Positions 30,690 through 40,047 of a stretch of DNA of 64,000 bases are shown here, one piece after another. Position 1 is the stretch's first letter. Every line of letters begins with the position of its first letter. A program made the position numbers and the translations under genes. This DNA comes from Lachancea mirantina (Eukaryota; Ascomycota; Saccharomycetes; Saccharomycetales; Saccharomycetaceae): positions 868,001 through 932,000 of the forward strand of contig LT598467.1 in the NCBI GenBank assembly GCA_900074745.1, given 5' to 3'. Under the pieces are notes generated by a model that saw nothing but the letters and a program-made list of their open reading frames with translations, did no database searches and was not told the origin of the DNA.

Positions 30690-32210
30690 ATGGTGAAAAG
30701 GATGGCTTCAGATTCCAAGACCGAGAATGATACGATCAGGAAAAATAACGAGGAATTCTGGGTCCTTGACGAGTGTTTTAAGACCGAAAGAGTTGCACAG
30801 GCCTTAATTTTGGGAGTTACCGTGCATTTGGCTAGTTCCAAGTTCATGAAGACGAGTGCGGATACTGCTCTTTTCACTGGAGCTTCGACCATGGTTGCAG
30901 CCTTTTTGGTGGGCAGTTATGTTAACTACAGGGCTCGCAGTCGGGATAACGGCATAAACGGTAACGAGCTCAAGCACGTGAGGGAGTTTCTCCCCTCCTT
31001 CAATGTTCTTTACTTGTTGTACTTGCCGTTTATGCTGTCAATGCTTTTTCAGCGGCGATTGGCCCCGATCAACTGCGCCTTGGCGTTCAACGCGATAGAT
31101 ATGCCGTTCGTCCTCAGGTGGATGCTCGAAGCGATTTTGGTTTTGATTAACGACGAGTTTTACCATGAGATGAGCCGCAACTTGAAAGCCATTGTCCTGA
31201 ACGGCTGTCTGAGCTATGTGTTACAGGGAGTTGGCCACTTGAAAAGTTTTGACATCGTTGAGTGCAACCTTTTTTCGATGTTACTCACAAACGTGCTGTA
31301 TCTGATTAACTCGGATGAGCTCCATTTCCAAGTATTGCAGAAAACCTTAATCGCATTTCTTGCCAGCGTTTCGGTGAACTGCGTGTGGTCCTTGATTTTA
31401 CCGAAGCGATTTAGATGGCTAAGATCGATCGTGTTGTTGGCCTCATTCGCGGCGGTTTTCCCTTTCACAATAATCCAAACGTTAACGATTGACGGACAAA
31501 ATCCGGCTGTTTGGTTAGTCGACTATATCTCGTCAAGTGAGTCCCGCACCAAGATACTTGGATTCTGGCTTCTTTGCCTGCTGATCCTCATCCCTAATAT
31601 AATGGTTTTCAAATCCAACATGTCGTTAAATACCTCGCGCAAAGTGTGGCATTTCATTGTAATGGCACTCATCATTGGACCACTTCAAATTGACCCTCAG
31701 TTTGTTAAAATTGCCACTTCAGGGACCGTCGTTCTTTTCCTCATAGTAGAATACATCAGATATTTGAAACTGGTTCCTGCGGGCGAGTATTTGGATGAAA
31801 AACTGAGATCTTTTGCCGACTTTAGGGATGAGAGGGGCCCTATCATCATTTCCTATATTTACCTGATCGTTGGTGTAGCAACTCCTCTCCTAATAAATGG
31901 GTCATTGGTCGGTGTCGTGAGCCTTGGCGTGGGAGACTCTTTGGCATCGATTGTTGGACATAAATGGGGTAGAATCAAGTGGCCCGGAACCAACAAAACA
32001 GTTGAAGGGACATGTGCTTTCATAATTGCAACAGCCGCTTGCAATCTGATTCTTCAAAGCCAAATCGGTGAGTTTCCAGATATTGGCGTGGCCAATGTCA
32101 TTTTGACTGCTGTCCTATCTGGCATTCTCGAGGGAAATAGTGTTTTGAATGACAACATCTTGATTCCGGCATTCATGTTAATTACCACAGAGGTATGTAA
32201 AGGAATTTGA
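30690..32210 (+). CDS. SEC59: Dolichol kinase Sec59
   Basis: This 506-residue polytopic protein has about 12-15 hydrophobic segments. The C-terminal part holds the dolichol-kinase signature (SLGVGDSLASIVGHKWG followed by NKTVEGT), the CTP-binding region of this family. Dolichol kinase phosphorylates dolichol with CTP in the ER membrane, giving dolichyl phosphate for N-glycosylation, O-mannosylation and GPI anchors. The N-terminal region, up to about residue 250, is more diverged, as in other yeasts. The gene converges on CLU1, 89 bases away. Confidence 0.96.
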   Translation: MVKRMASDSKTENDTIRKNNEEFWVLDECFKTERVAQALILGVTVHLASSKFMKTSADTALFTGASTMVAAFLVGSYVNYRARSRDNGINGNELKHVREFLPSFNVLYLLYLPFMLSMLFQRRLAPINCALAFNAIDMPFVLRWMLEAILVLINDEFYHEMSRNLKAIVLNGCLSYVLQGVGHLKSFDIVECNLFSMLLTNVLYLINSDELHFQVLQKTLIAFLASVSVNCVWSLILPKRFRWLRSIVLLASFAAVFPFTIIQTLTIDGQNPAVWLVDYISSSESRTKILGFWLLCLLILIPNIMVFKSNMSLNTSRKVWHFIVMALIIGPLQIDPQFVKIATSGTVVLFLIVEYIRYLKLVPAGEYLDEKLRSFADFRDERGPIIISYIYLIVGVATPLLINGSLVGVVSLGVGDSLASIVGHKWGRIKWPGTNKTVEGTCAFIIATAACNLILQSQIGEFPDIGVANVILTAVLSGILEGNSVLNDNILIPAFMLITTEVCKGI

Positions 32211-32299
32211 TTTATAAGGTATTTATAAGGATCTAATATAATCATCATAGAAATTTGCATATATTTACAAGACTGAGAAAGCGTATTTACTCATTCATT

Positions 32300-35200
32300 C
32301 TACTTCGGTCCTTGCCTCTTTTTCTTGTTCTTTTTTGATTTGGATGGAGCTCCCTCGATAAAGTTGAGCAATTCATCGATGGACTTGTCAGCCAGTTGGG
32401 GATTGGGCGAATCGTCTTTCTTGGTTGAAGTCTTGCTATTTTTCTTTACCTCGTTTGAGCTTGAAGCAGCTTGTTGTTGACTCAATTTCTTTTGCTGAAG
32501 TTTACTTTCAATGAGATTCTCTAATCCAGATATCCATTGTCTGCACTGAGCAGTTGTCTCATCGTTGATACCCAGCTCTCTTGTGAATACGTCTCTAGCA
32601 TCTTTGATTGCTTTCAAAGAGTTGCTTAACTGATCAGCAGTCGCATACAAGTTTCCGAGTCGAGACTGGTTGTAGCCGTAGGGCAGAGATTGGTTCCCAT
32701 CTTCAAGTTTTAAGATCAAGTCCGACATGTGTTTTAGTATCTCTATTGACAATTTGGCGTTTTGTAAGCCCATTGCTAATTGCTGGATCATCGTGTAAGC
32801 ATTGATGATAGCAGGATGCGAGCAAACACACAAGCATTCAATGGTGTTTATGATACGCTGTAGTAGCAACGCAGCATTGAATGGAGACCCATTGCTAGTC
32901 TCAAGTATGGCCAAGTTTGTCAAACATCTCAAAACCTCGAAAGAGTCCACTCCATAGATCCTTTCGAAAATAACCGACGCCTTTCTGCAGAAAACTACTG
33001 CTTCAGTTAGGTCACCAACCTTATGATAAATTGTTGAAAGAGCCATGTATGATTCAGCCACGGAACCATTCAGTAAGCCATTAACTTCTTCTTTGACGGC
33101 AACGGACTGCGTTAGTAGCGCAAGTGCTTCAGCTTGCTTTTCGTTTAATGAAGTAGCGCCCTGATTCCAAAGATCATCGCCGATTACAGACTGAAAGTCG
33201 CTTCCTTTAATGACAGGCACTAGTGTAATATCGGCAGGAGAAAAGGTTTGAATTGGTGCCACGAGCTTGTTGCGCAATTTCTTCTCCTGCAAATTTTTGT
33301 GGGTCTCGAATTGTTCTTCGGTAAAGAAGTATTCCTTATTGAGCAATTGAGCGCCGAATTTCTTGTTGATGGACTTGATAAAAGGGAAGGGCAAGGCAAG
33401 AAGTCTCTCAATATCTTCGATCGAAATGGTGAAGCGGAAACGTCTCAAGACCTCAGTGCGAATTTGATTCAGGAGATGTCCACGGGTCCAAGAAGTGAAG
33501 TCAAATGTATCTTTAGAGTAAAACTCATCTAAGATCTCAACTTGAGGAGCTTCATTGTATTGATTGCCTAACAAAATATTGAAGAAATGGGCCAAAAGGC
33601 TGGAAATAACAGAAGGAGCCAAATTGAGAGCAGCCTTTCTCAAAATATGTTTCGAAGAACGAGCAATCATTTCAAGCTTAGCAGTCTCAATCAAACAGTT
33701 GATTTGATCGCGGTGAACTAGCACGCCCTCGCCTTTAGTAGGTTTCCTGATTTCGTTTTCATCGAGTTTAAGATTTTCTTTCAATTCTGGGGGAATATCT
33801 TTACCCTCATATGTCAATTTGTTGATCTCCTCCTGTCTTTCCTTGATCATTGCTTCAATTTTTGCAAGATAAGCTTTCTCCCATTGTTCATGATCTGCAT
33901 TCGCTTCTGAGACCTCGCGTAACTTGGCATCATGTTTTTGAATTTGTTCTTCGAGCTCTTTCTCAACCAATGTGACAAATTCACCCAAGTAACGCAAGTT
34001 GATACCATTCTTGTGGAAAGCCTGACTTAAGTGCTCACCATCATAAGGAGCAGTAATAGCACCACTGGCGTAATCTTTCACGACATTTGGAAGAACGTCA
34101 TCTGACAGGTATTTAGAAATTTCTTGAACGCGCATATCTTCGACCTCGGCAACGTAAAAGGCATCAGGATCGAAAGCATACATTCTTTCATCAAAAGCTT
34201 TTTCTACATTAACACCGTCGTCTTCAGTTTTGTTAATCCACCATTTTTCAATCAATTCGTGACGAAGAAGGGTTTGTTTATGAGGGTAGCGGTGTTCTTC
34301 GGAAACGCTCTCGTAATGCTTGCGGTAGAACTGCACATCAAAAGGATGCGTGTTGGCCAAATCCAAAATGTACTTGCGTTTGTCAAATCCTACAATACCC
34401 TTGGATTGTGACGAAAAACGCAACGGGGTGCCCTTGAATTCGCGGTCTTTTAAATGAAATACCTTACTGAAGGTGTCCATAGCCTTGTGAAATTCGTCGT
34501 TTCTCAAGACTTGTTGGCTACCTTCATCCAATCCATAAGATACGGTGACATCACTGGGAAGATCCTCAGTGATAATTTCACCCGTCTTCTCATCTTTCTT
34601 CGTTGAAGCTCCCATGGCGCTGAGAAGTCCTGGAACTGGAGTTTGAGCCAAAATTCTTAGACCGCCAAAATCCACGATTGTTGTCAGCAAATACCGAATA
34701 TCTTTCAAATTCAACTTGTGCAACAAACGAACGGTGTGTAAATCCTGATTAGATGCCGATCTAGCCGCTTCTTCCCCACCCTTGTCAGCGTAATTTTCAT
34801 TAACGTCTGTCACGTAGGAATAGAAAATGTTGTCTTTCAAGAAGATTTGTTCCGGGCGTGATGATTCGGGGTTCATTGGTATCAGATCACCATGGAAAAT
34901 CGACATTGCGCCCTTAACAGATGCCTCGGTGAACTCGTGGCTTATTTTTGCTATTAATTTCTCGGAGTCCACACGGCTTTGATAGTTTTCATAAGTCATG
35001 TCTTTGATGGCCTGAAATTCATCGTTGAAGTTTCTCTCAGTGACGAACGAAGACTCACTCAAAGAGAGACGGTTGGTGTTTGCTGCATTCGAGGCATTGA
35101 GGGACACGAGCCATGGCTTGGCGAGAAAGTTCGTGGAAGGCTTGAGGTAGAATGCAGGATCCACGGATTTCAGTTTTTCCGTCAACGCCTTGACATGATC

Positions 35201-36010
35201 ATCAAATTTTTTGGAATGCGTTGCAATCAAGTCATAGAGTGTAGTCTCCGTAGCACAGCCATCTCTTGCTGTTGGGTCGAATTTGCCACTCGTAGACTTG
35301 TTAATGTAAAATCCAGCGGGAGTAGCCGTTACATGAAAGGACTCATTTTCCAAAGTAACAATATGCAGATATAACAAATGTCCTCTGGATCTGAAAGAAG
35401 GTGGAACCGGGTTCTGATTAGAAGCACCCAGAGAGCGAAGACATGGCGTAACAACGCTGCTTTTCGTTTCTTCGAGGTCGTTGAGATCGGGTGTCATATT
35501 CAAAACTTCTCTGATGGTTTTCTCAAATTGAGTCTTTTCCACGTCAGAAACCTTGAGTTGGTCATCTTTTTCGTTTGACTTATTGTCAGAGGACTCCTTC
35601 TTTTCAGTTTCCTTCTCCCGGACAGGGTACAATGGCATCTCGATAAACTTACTGTTGGCAGAAATTCCAAATTCAGACAGCGAATCTTGCGTTTCTGGAA
35701 TTAATCCCACCGAGTTCCGCAACACGTCTACATGCTTAACAACTTCTCTCAGCGTGTAAGGAGCAAACTCAGCAGCCAATGTGACCTTTTCGGCTTTTGT
35801 CAAGTCACCCAAAATCTCGTTCTCGGACAAAAGACGTTTGTTGAAGCTCAAAGTCAAAGTTGTAAAGAATTTTGTCTCTGCGGTGAATTGCAGCACATCT
35901 AGCAACAGCTGAATGTTGGAATTTCTTGCAAGTTTCACTTCCACATCCTTCTTCCTATTTCCTAGCTTGACAAGAACTGTCAAGGCCTCAGAAATCTCTT
36001 CAGTTGCCAT
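32300..36010 (-). CDS. CLU1: Clu1 (clustered mitochondria protein)
   Basis: The protein has 1,236 residues. The N-terminus has a ubiquitin-like Clu region with GILISLAND-like strands in diverged form. A central Clu domain contains LRYLGEFV-type blocks (NLRYLGEFVTLVEKEL). TPR-like repeats follow (SYMALSTIYHKVGDLTEAV) and the C-terminus is Lys-rich. The Clu family binds mRNAs for mitochondrial proteins and affects mitochondrial distribution; yeast Clu1/Tif31 also co-purifies with eIF3. Length is close to the S. cerevisiae protein (about 1,277). An RRPE-like TGAAAAATTTTT lies at 36075-36086, about 65 bases before the start. Confidence 0.96.
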   Translation of the reverse strand: MATEEISEALTVLVKLGNRKKDVEVKLARNSNIQLLLDVLQFTAETKFFTTLTLSFNKRLLSENEILGDLTKAEKVTLAAEFAPYTLREVVKHVDVLRNSVGLIPETQDSLSEFGISANSKFIEMPLYPVREKETEKKESSDNKSNEKDDQLKVSDVEKTQFEKTIREVLNMTPDLNDLEETKSSVVTPCLRSLGASNQNPVPPSFRSRGHLLYLHIVTLENESFHVTATPAGFYINKSTSGKFDPTARDGCATETTLYDLIATHSKKFDDHVKALTEKLKSVDPAFYLKPSTNFLAKPWLVSLNASNAANTNRLSLSESSFVTERNFNDEFQAIKDMTYENYQSRVDSEKLIAKISHEFTEASVKGAMSIFHGDLIPMNPESSRPEQIFLKDNIFYSYVTDVNENYADKGGEEAARSASNQDLHTVRLLHKLNLKDIRYLLTTIVDFGGLRILAQTPVPGLLSAMGASTKKDEKTGEIITEDLPSDVTVSYGLDEGSQQVLRNDEFHKAMDTFSKVFHLKDREFKGTPLRFSSQSKGIVGFDKRKYILDLANTHPFDVQFYRKHYESVSEEHRYPHKQTLLRHELIEKWWINKTEDDGVNVEKAFDERMYAFDPDAFYVAEVEDMRVQEISKYLSDDVLPNVVKDYASGAITAPYDGEHLSQAFHKNGINLRYLGEFVTLVEKELEEQIQKHDAKLREVSEANADHEQWEKAYLAKIEAMIKERQEEINKLTYEGKDIPPELKENLKLDENEIRKPTKGEGVLVHRDQINCLIETAKLEMIARSSKHILRKAALNLAPSVISSLLAHFFNILLGNQYNEAPQVEILDEFYSKDTFDFTSWTRGHLLNQIRTEVLRRFRFTISIEDIERLLALPFPFIKSINKKFGAQLLNKEYFFTEEQFETHKNLQEKKLRNKLVAPIQTFSPADITLVPVIKGSDFQSVIGDDLWNQGATSLNEKQAEALALLTQSVAVKEEVNGLLNGSVAESYMALSTIYHKVGDLTEAVVFCRKASVIFERIYGVDSFEVLRCLTNLAILETSNGSPFNAALLLQRIINTIECLCVCSHPAIINAYTMIQQLAMGLQNAKLSIEILKHMSDLILKLEDGNQSLPYGYNQSRLGNLYATADQLSNSLKAIKDARDVFTRELGINDETTAQCRQWISGLENLIESKLQQKKLSQQQAASSSNEVKKNSKTSTKKDDSPNPQLADKSIDELLNFIEGAPSKSKKNKKKRQGPK

Positions 36011-37680
36011 TGAGTCGTATTGGAATTCCCGGATTTCTTGGCAGTGAGTGGATTAAGAAGGTTCAGTTCAACTTTGAAAAATTTTTAAGACTATAGTTCG
36101 TTTCCGAGTGAAAATCGGCGAAATAGCGTAATTCAAGTAGAGCGCTTGTGTGGATTGAGAAGGCGCCAGTCTTATCGTCTGAATTTGGTGCAATGCTGGC
36201 AAAACCAGTCTGTCTGATTCCGCCCTTTTCGTCCAGAAAGTTGCAATTCTCTTGCATTTCGATGTAGTCGTTCTTTGTAAAAAAGAAACCCGACCATCTT
36301 TTCTTCTCGCCTGGGATTCATTTTCTCACCGACTGCCTATGTGAAATCGGTCCAAAACGACTCATTCAGGAATGGATGGGAAACTCCATGCGAGAATTGG
36401 TCTCATACCGATTTGAGATATCACGCAAGTTTACTCCGTCGATAAATCGGCTGGAATGCATGAAAGTGTGTCTACGGGTGGGAAGAACTGACAAAGAGCT
36501 AAATGATAGTCGTCGGAGGAATTTAAGTCTTGTTTAACTAAAAAATAATAAACCTAGACTTGCATAACAGGACAGCAGCCGACGCTTACCAATGACAAGC
36601 TCACTTGTTGCAAATATGATTTACAGTCAAAAGGGCACGAACACCAGCACGCTGTAGCATACATTGCTGAGCTTTAACGCAACCAGTCTCCACTTCTCCG
36701 AGGCAGCAATGCTTTTGATTCGGTCACACAATGCTGTCATTGCTGGCTACTCTTAACAGACACTTTAGTCACGTGGCCACTATGAAAATTCTCCATCGGG
36801 TGATCTATACCTCTTAAATGTAAGTTCTAGAGGATTTAGTATTTTAAATTATCAGCTTCGGCTTTCGATAGTTTTCTGAATCGGTTTTTGCTTCCTAATA
36901 GTATAATACTTCAGGTATTGTGTAATTATATCTTAATGGGCAACTGTAAACGTTTTTCCCTTGTACTACCTTGTCCATGATAGTCTTCCTTTGGTGGCAG
37001 TTTGAAAATGCCATGAGATGCATGGGATCACTAGGTTTTTATGGCTTCTGTTGATAAGGATTCAAATTATCCATTTGATCATTACGAGGGTTATTCTGTC
37101 ATAATGATCACGTGATGATAATCATCAATCCATAACGAAACTTGACAGTGATCAACTATCGTAAGCCCTTTCTAACATCATGCTCTTGTTTGAAGGTTCA
37201 TCCCGCTCGCTAGTATGCCTGAACTAACTGCGTCGTGTCTTCGGATCGTTTGTCCCTAATTCATGTTTTTAAACATGAAGGGGAATTTGGTCAATTCGGG
37301 AAAAGGAATGGAGTCCCCCAAAGCCATCTTCCATTATTAGAACCCCGCCTCACTCATTGGTTTACATTGGCAGTGAAAATCAAAACATCTTCGATTTGGA
37401 TTTTTGTGGGAGCAACCATGTACTAATGATGCTTTCCAACATTTGTATTCTACACTGTCAGGTTATCACGCCCTTTTTTTTGAATTCCAATGCCGCATGA
37501 TTCTCTTCTTATATATCATGAAATCACAACCGTGCTAAATAGCAAAAACCAAATTACAGTGCTTTGACATTGTACCGCCCATAACATACTCCTGAAGGTT
37601 TCCAAAGGCTAGAAGGCTTGACACGCTGGGATAGTCGTACCCACATAGACCCTCTGGCACTTTGCACCAAGGAAAAAAAA
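36011..37680. other. CLU1 upstream interval
   Basis: About 1.7 kb with no recognised gene. It contains the CLU1 promoter with an RRPE-like site (36075-36086) and an LTR core scrap near 37091-37120. Frames of about 60 codons here are unremarkable. Confidence 0.45.
37091..37120 (-). repeat. Short LTR core fragment (fossil)
   Basis: A roughly 30-base match to the most conserved part of the LTR family: TTATTCTGTCAT, then GATCACGTGATGAT with CACGTG at 37109-37114. It is nearly the same as positions 14018-14045 of the solo LTR at 13633-14086. The rest of the element is no longer recognisable, so it is old or a truncated remnant. Confidence 0.5.
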
Positions 37681-37752
37681 CTCCGATACGGGGAGTCGAA
37701 CCCCGGTCTCCACGGTGAGAGCGTGATGTGATAGCCGTTACACTATATCGGA
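37681..37752 (-). tRNA. tRNA-Glu (CTC)
   Basis: A 72-nt cloverleaf on the reverse strand, starting TCCGATATAG and ending TATCGGAG. The anticodon loop is CTCTCAC, giving CTC; apart from this position it resembles yeast tRNA-Glu(TTC). The T-arm is GGGGTTCGACTCCCC. There is no intron. Confidence 0.97.
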
Positions 37753-38112
37753 TGCTTGTGGAGGTGCAATGAGGTTTGAAGAGTATGGTATCCCAGACAA
37801 CACATGTGCAATACATTTTACTATGGAACCAGCTTTTGGTGGTCCATAGTGTCTCCCAATTGACATAGAGATAAATCTATCAATCATCGAGTAGTTTTTA
37901 AATGATGCGGACATTTTAGTGCCTGCGTTTCAAGACAAATGATACCGGAGTGATATGACTTAGATGTAACGTACATAATGATCCACATGCCCTTTGGAGT
38001 TGATCATATTAGGAGAATGGTAAGATGAGCTGTGGGAGGAACGTCGAAGAAGCCAAGAGCCAAGTTGTGCCCTTGAAAGTGGTTCTTATTTGTGCCAAAA
38101 AAACTGCCGACC

Positions 38113-38787
38113 ATGGATTACGTTAAAAAAGCCATATGGGGTCCGGATCCCAAGGAACAGCACCGAAAAATTCGAGCTTTGGTGCGGAAAAACACCAGAG
38201 GGCTCGACAGGTCGCTGAGAGAACTTACGGCACTCCAAACCAAGACACAGGGATTCATAAAGCAAGCAGCTAAGCAGAGTGATACTCGTAGTGTGCGAGT
38301 TTATGCCAAGGAGCTCTATCAGATTAATAAGCAATACGGCAGACTGTATACGTCGAAAGCGCAGTTGCAGTCCGTGGGAATGAAAATCGAAGAAGCTTTT
38401 CGAATGCAGAGTTTGCAAGAGAATATGGCGGTATCAGCTGGGCTAATGCGCGAAATTAATTCTTTAGTAAGACTTCCGCACTTACAGTCAACGATGATGG
38501 AGCTTGAGAAAGAGCTTGTCAAAAGCGGTCTAATTAGCGAAATGATGGACGACGCTCTGGAAACGGCAGACGTCGACGAAGAGCTTGACGAAGAAGTCGA
38601 GGATCAAGTTAATAAGATCGTGCAGCAGTATACGATCAACAGACTCGACAAAGCCGGCGAAGTACCGAGTGTCGAGCGCCCCGCTTCAGACGTTCACGAA
38701 GAAGTTGTTCCCGAGGACAAAATCGACGACGAAGCGGGAAACATGCTGAATGAAATGCGAGAGAGACTAAAGGCTCTTCAGAGTTGA
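38113..38787 (+). CDS. VPS24: ESCRT-III subunit Vps24
   Basis: The protein has 224 residues, exactly the S. cerevisiae length, from the ATG at 38113 (MDYVKKAIWGPDPKEQ); an earlier in-frame ATG at 38092 would add seven residues absent from the family. The basic N-terminal helices are followed by an acidic region and a C-terminal MIM-like helix (NEMRERLKALQS). Vps24 caps Snf7 polymers with Vps2 and helps recruit Vps4 during multivesicular-body sorting at endosomes. The position, with OPI1 and NFU1 nearby, fits the ancestor of YKL041W. Confidence 0.96.
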   Translation: MDYVKKAIWGPDPKEQHRKIRALVRKNTRGLDRSLRELTALQTKTQGFIKQAAKQSDTRSVRVYAKELYQINKQYGRLYTSKAQLQSVGMKIEEAFRMQSLQENMAVSAGLMREINSLVRLPHLQSTMMELEKELVKSGLISEMMDDALETADVDEELDEEVEDQVNKIVQQYTINRLDKAGEVPSVERPASDVHEEVVPEDKIDDEAGNMLNEMRERLKALQS

Positions 38788-38824
38788 ATTTTTAGAGAGT
38801 TAATAACTAATCTTGCGCGAATTA

Positions 38825-39889
38825 TCATACACTACTGTCCTCTTTGGCCATTTCTCGTTTAACTTTTTCTCTGAATTGAGCATTTCGGAACTGTTCCTTC
38901 AGCATCTGCTTTATTTCCTGTTTGTGTTTGACCCATTCTTCGGCTTTACCTAAAGTGTTATCCACTACGCTCATTACGCTGTGGACCATTTCCAAACTCT
39001 CTTTGGCAAGAATCAATACTTTGCCATTGGCAGTCAGATCCGGGTCAAATTTGGCCAAGTTTTCCTCATTCATGTAATCGGTCCAATTCAAAGGTAATTT
39101 TAAAAGTGATTCTCGTACCTGCGTTCTTGCCGGTTCCGGTAACGAATTGCCCGCAAATTTAGATACCAACGAATATACCTTTTTCACTGTTCCTACGACC
39201 TCTGTTTTGATCACCTTTGATTGTTCATTTAGGTTATCCGACGCATCGTAGTATTCTTCATCGTCACTTTCCTCATCTTCTGGGTTCGCTGATTTATGCC
39301 GCAGTAAACGTTGCTCTTTCACTACCAGATCTTGAAGAGAGTTGACTCGATTCGAAAGCTGGGTGTTCGCAAGTTTCAAAAGATGCAAACACGTAATCAA
39401 CCGTTTCTTCGATTCTATCGACATGTTGAGCTTGTATTCTTTGAAACTGTCCTTAGATTTAGCTATCGCCCGCGATATTTTCTGACGTTTCGAGACTCTG
39501 ACTCCATACGTCCTATCATCTAGAATCGTACTACCATCATCTTCATCTTCGGTTTCTTTCTCAGAACCTGAGCATATCTCGTCGTCACGCCCATGTTTCT
39601 CTCTGCTTTTCCATTTATTACTCGTCTTTTCAATTCTTCTGACCATCGGAAAAAGAGCTTTCCGCTCCATTATCTCTGCACCTTTTCTAAAACTGGGGTA
39701 TTGACTTTTGCTCTGTTCATAAACTCGAACGGCATTGTTTATAATCGAATTAGACCGTACTTTATCGAGCAAAGTGTCTTGCTGCTTTTGCCCATGTGAA
39801 TTCCGTAACTCATCTAATGCCTCAACGGCTAGCGCGATTTCGCGTGAAATACTCGCTTCTTGACTCAACTCAGTCTCGTAAGCACTCAT
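38825..39889 (-). CDS. OPI1: Opi1, repressor of phospholipid-synthesis genes
   Basis: The protein has 354 residues. The polybasic patch KRQKISRAIAKSK (about 134-146) binds phosphatidic acid in the family. A leucine-repeat helix follows at about 163-196 (LHLLKLANTQLSNRV). A FFAT motif, EYYDASD at 212-218, would bind the ER protein Scs2. The C-terminal activator-interaction block (NGKVLILAKESLEMV) contacts Ino2. Opi1 stays at the ER while phosphatidic acid is high and enters the nucleus to repress INO1 and related genes when inositol is present. It is about 50 residues shorter than in S. cerevisiae because the poly-Gln tracts are missing. The FFAT site has Tyr-Tyr and a final Asp in place of the usual Phe-Phe and Glu. 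Confidence 0.96.
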   Translation of the reverse strand: MSAYETELSQEASISREIALAVEALDELRNSHGQKQQDTLLDKVRSNSIINNAVRVYEQSKSQYPSFRKGAEIMERKALFPMVRRIEKTSNKWKSREKHGRDDEICSGSEKETEDEDDGSTILDDRTYGVRVSKRQKISRAIAKSKDSFKEYKLNMSIESKKRLITCLHLLKLANTQLSNRVNSLQDLVVKEQRLLRHKSANPEDEESDDEEYYDASDNLNEQSKVIKTEVVGTVKKVYSLVSKFAGNSLPEPARTQVRESLLKLPLNWTDYMNEENLAKFDPDLTANGKVLILAKESLEMVHSVMSVVDNTLGKAEEWVKHKQEIKQMLKEQFRNAQFREKVKREMAKEDSSV

Positions 39890-40047
39890 AAACGTATCCT
39901 TGGTTGTGGAACGAGCTAAATGAGTAGATAATGATGGTTAATCAACCAGTTTTCAGTGATTTGATAGGTCATCGCTACTAAAATTTTTAAAATTGAAAAA
40001 TTAAGACATTACCTTCAAATACCGGTTATCGTTGCCATACTTTAAAG

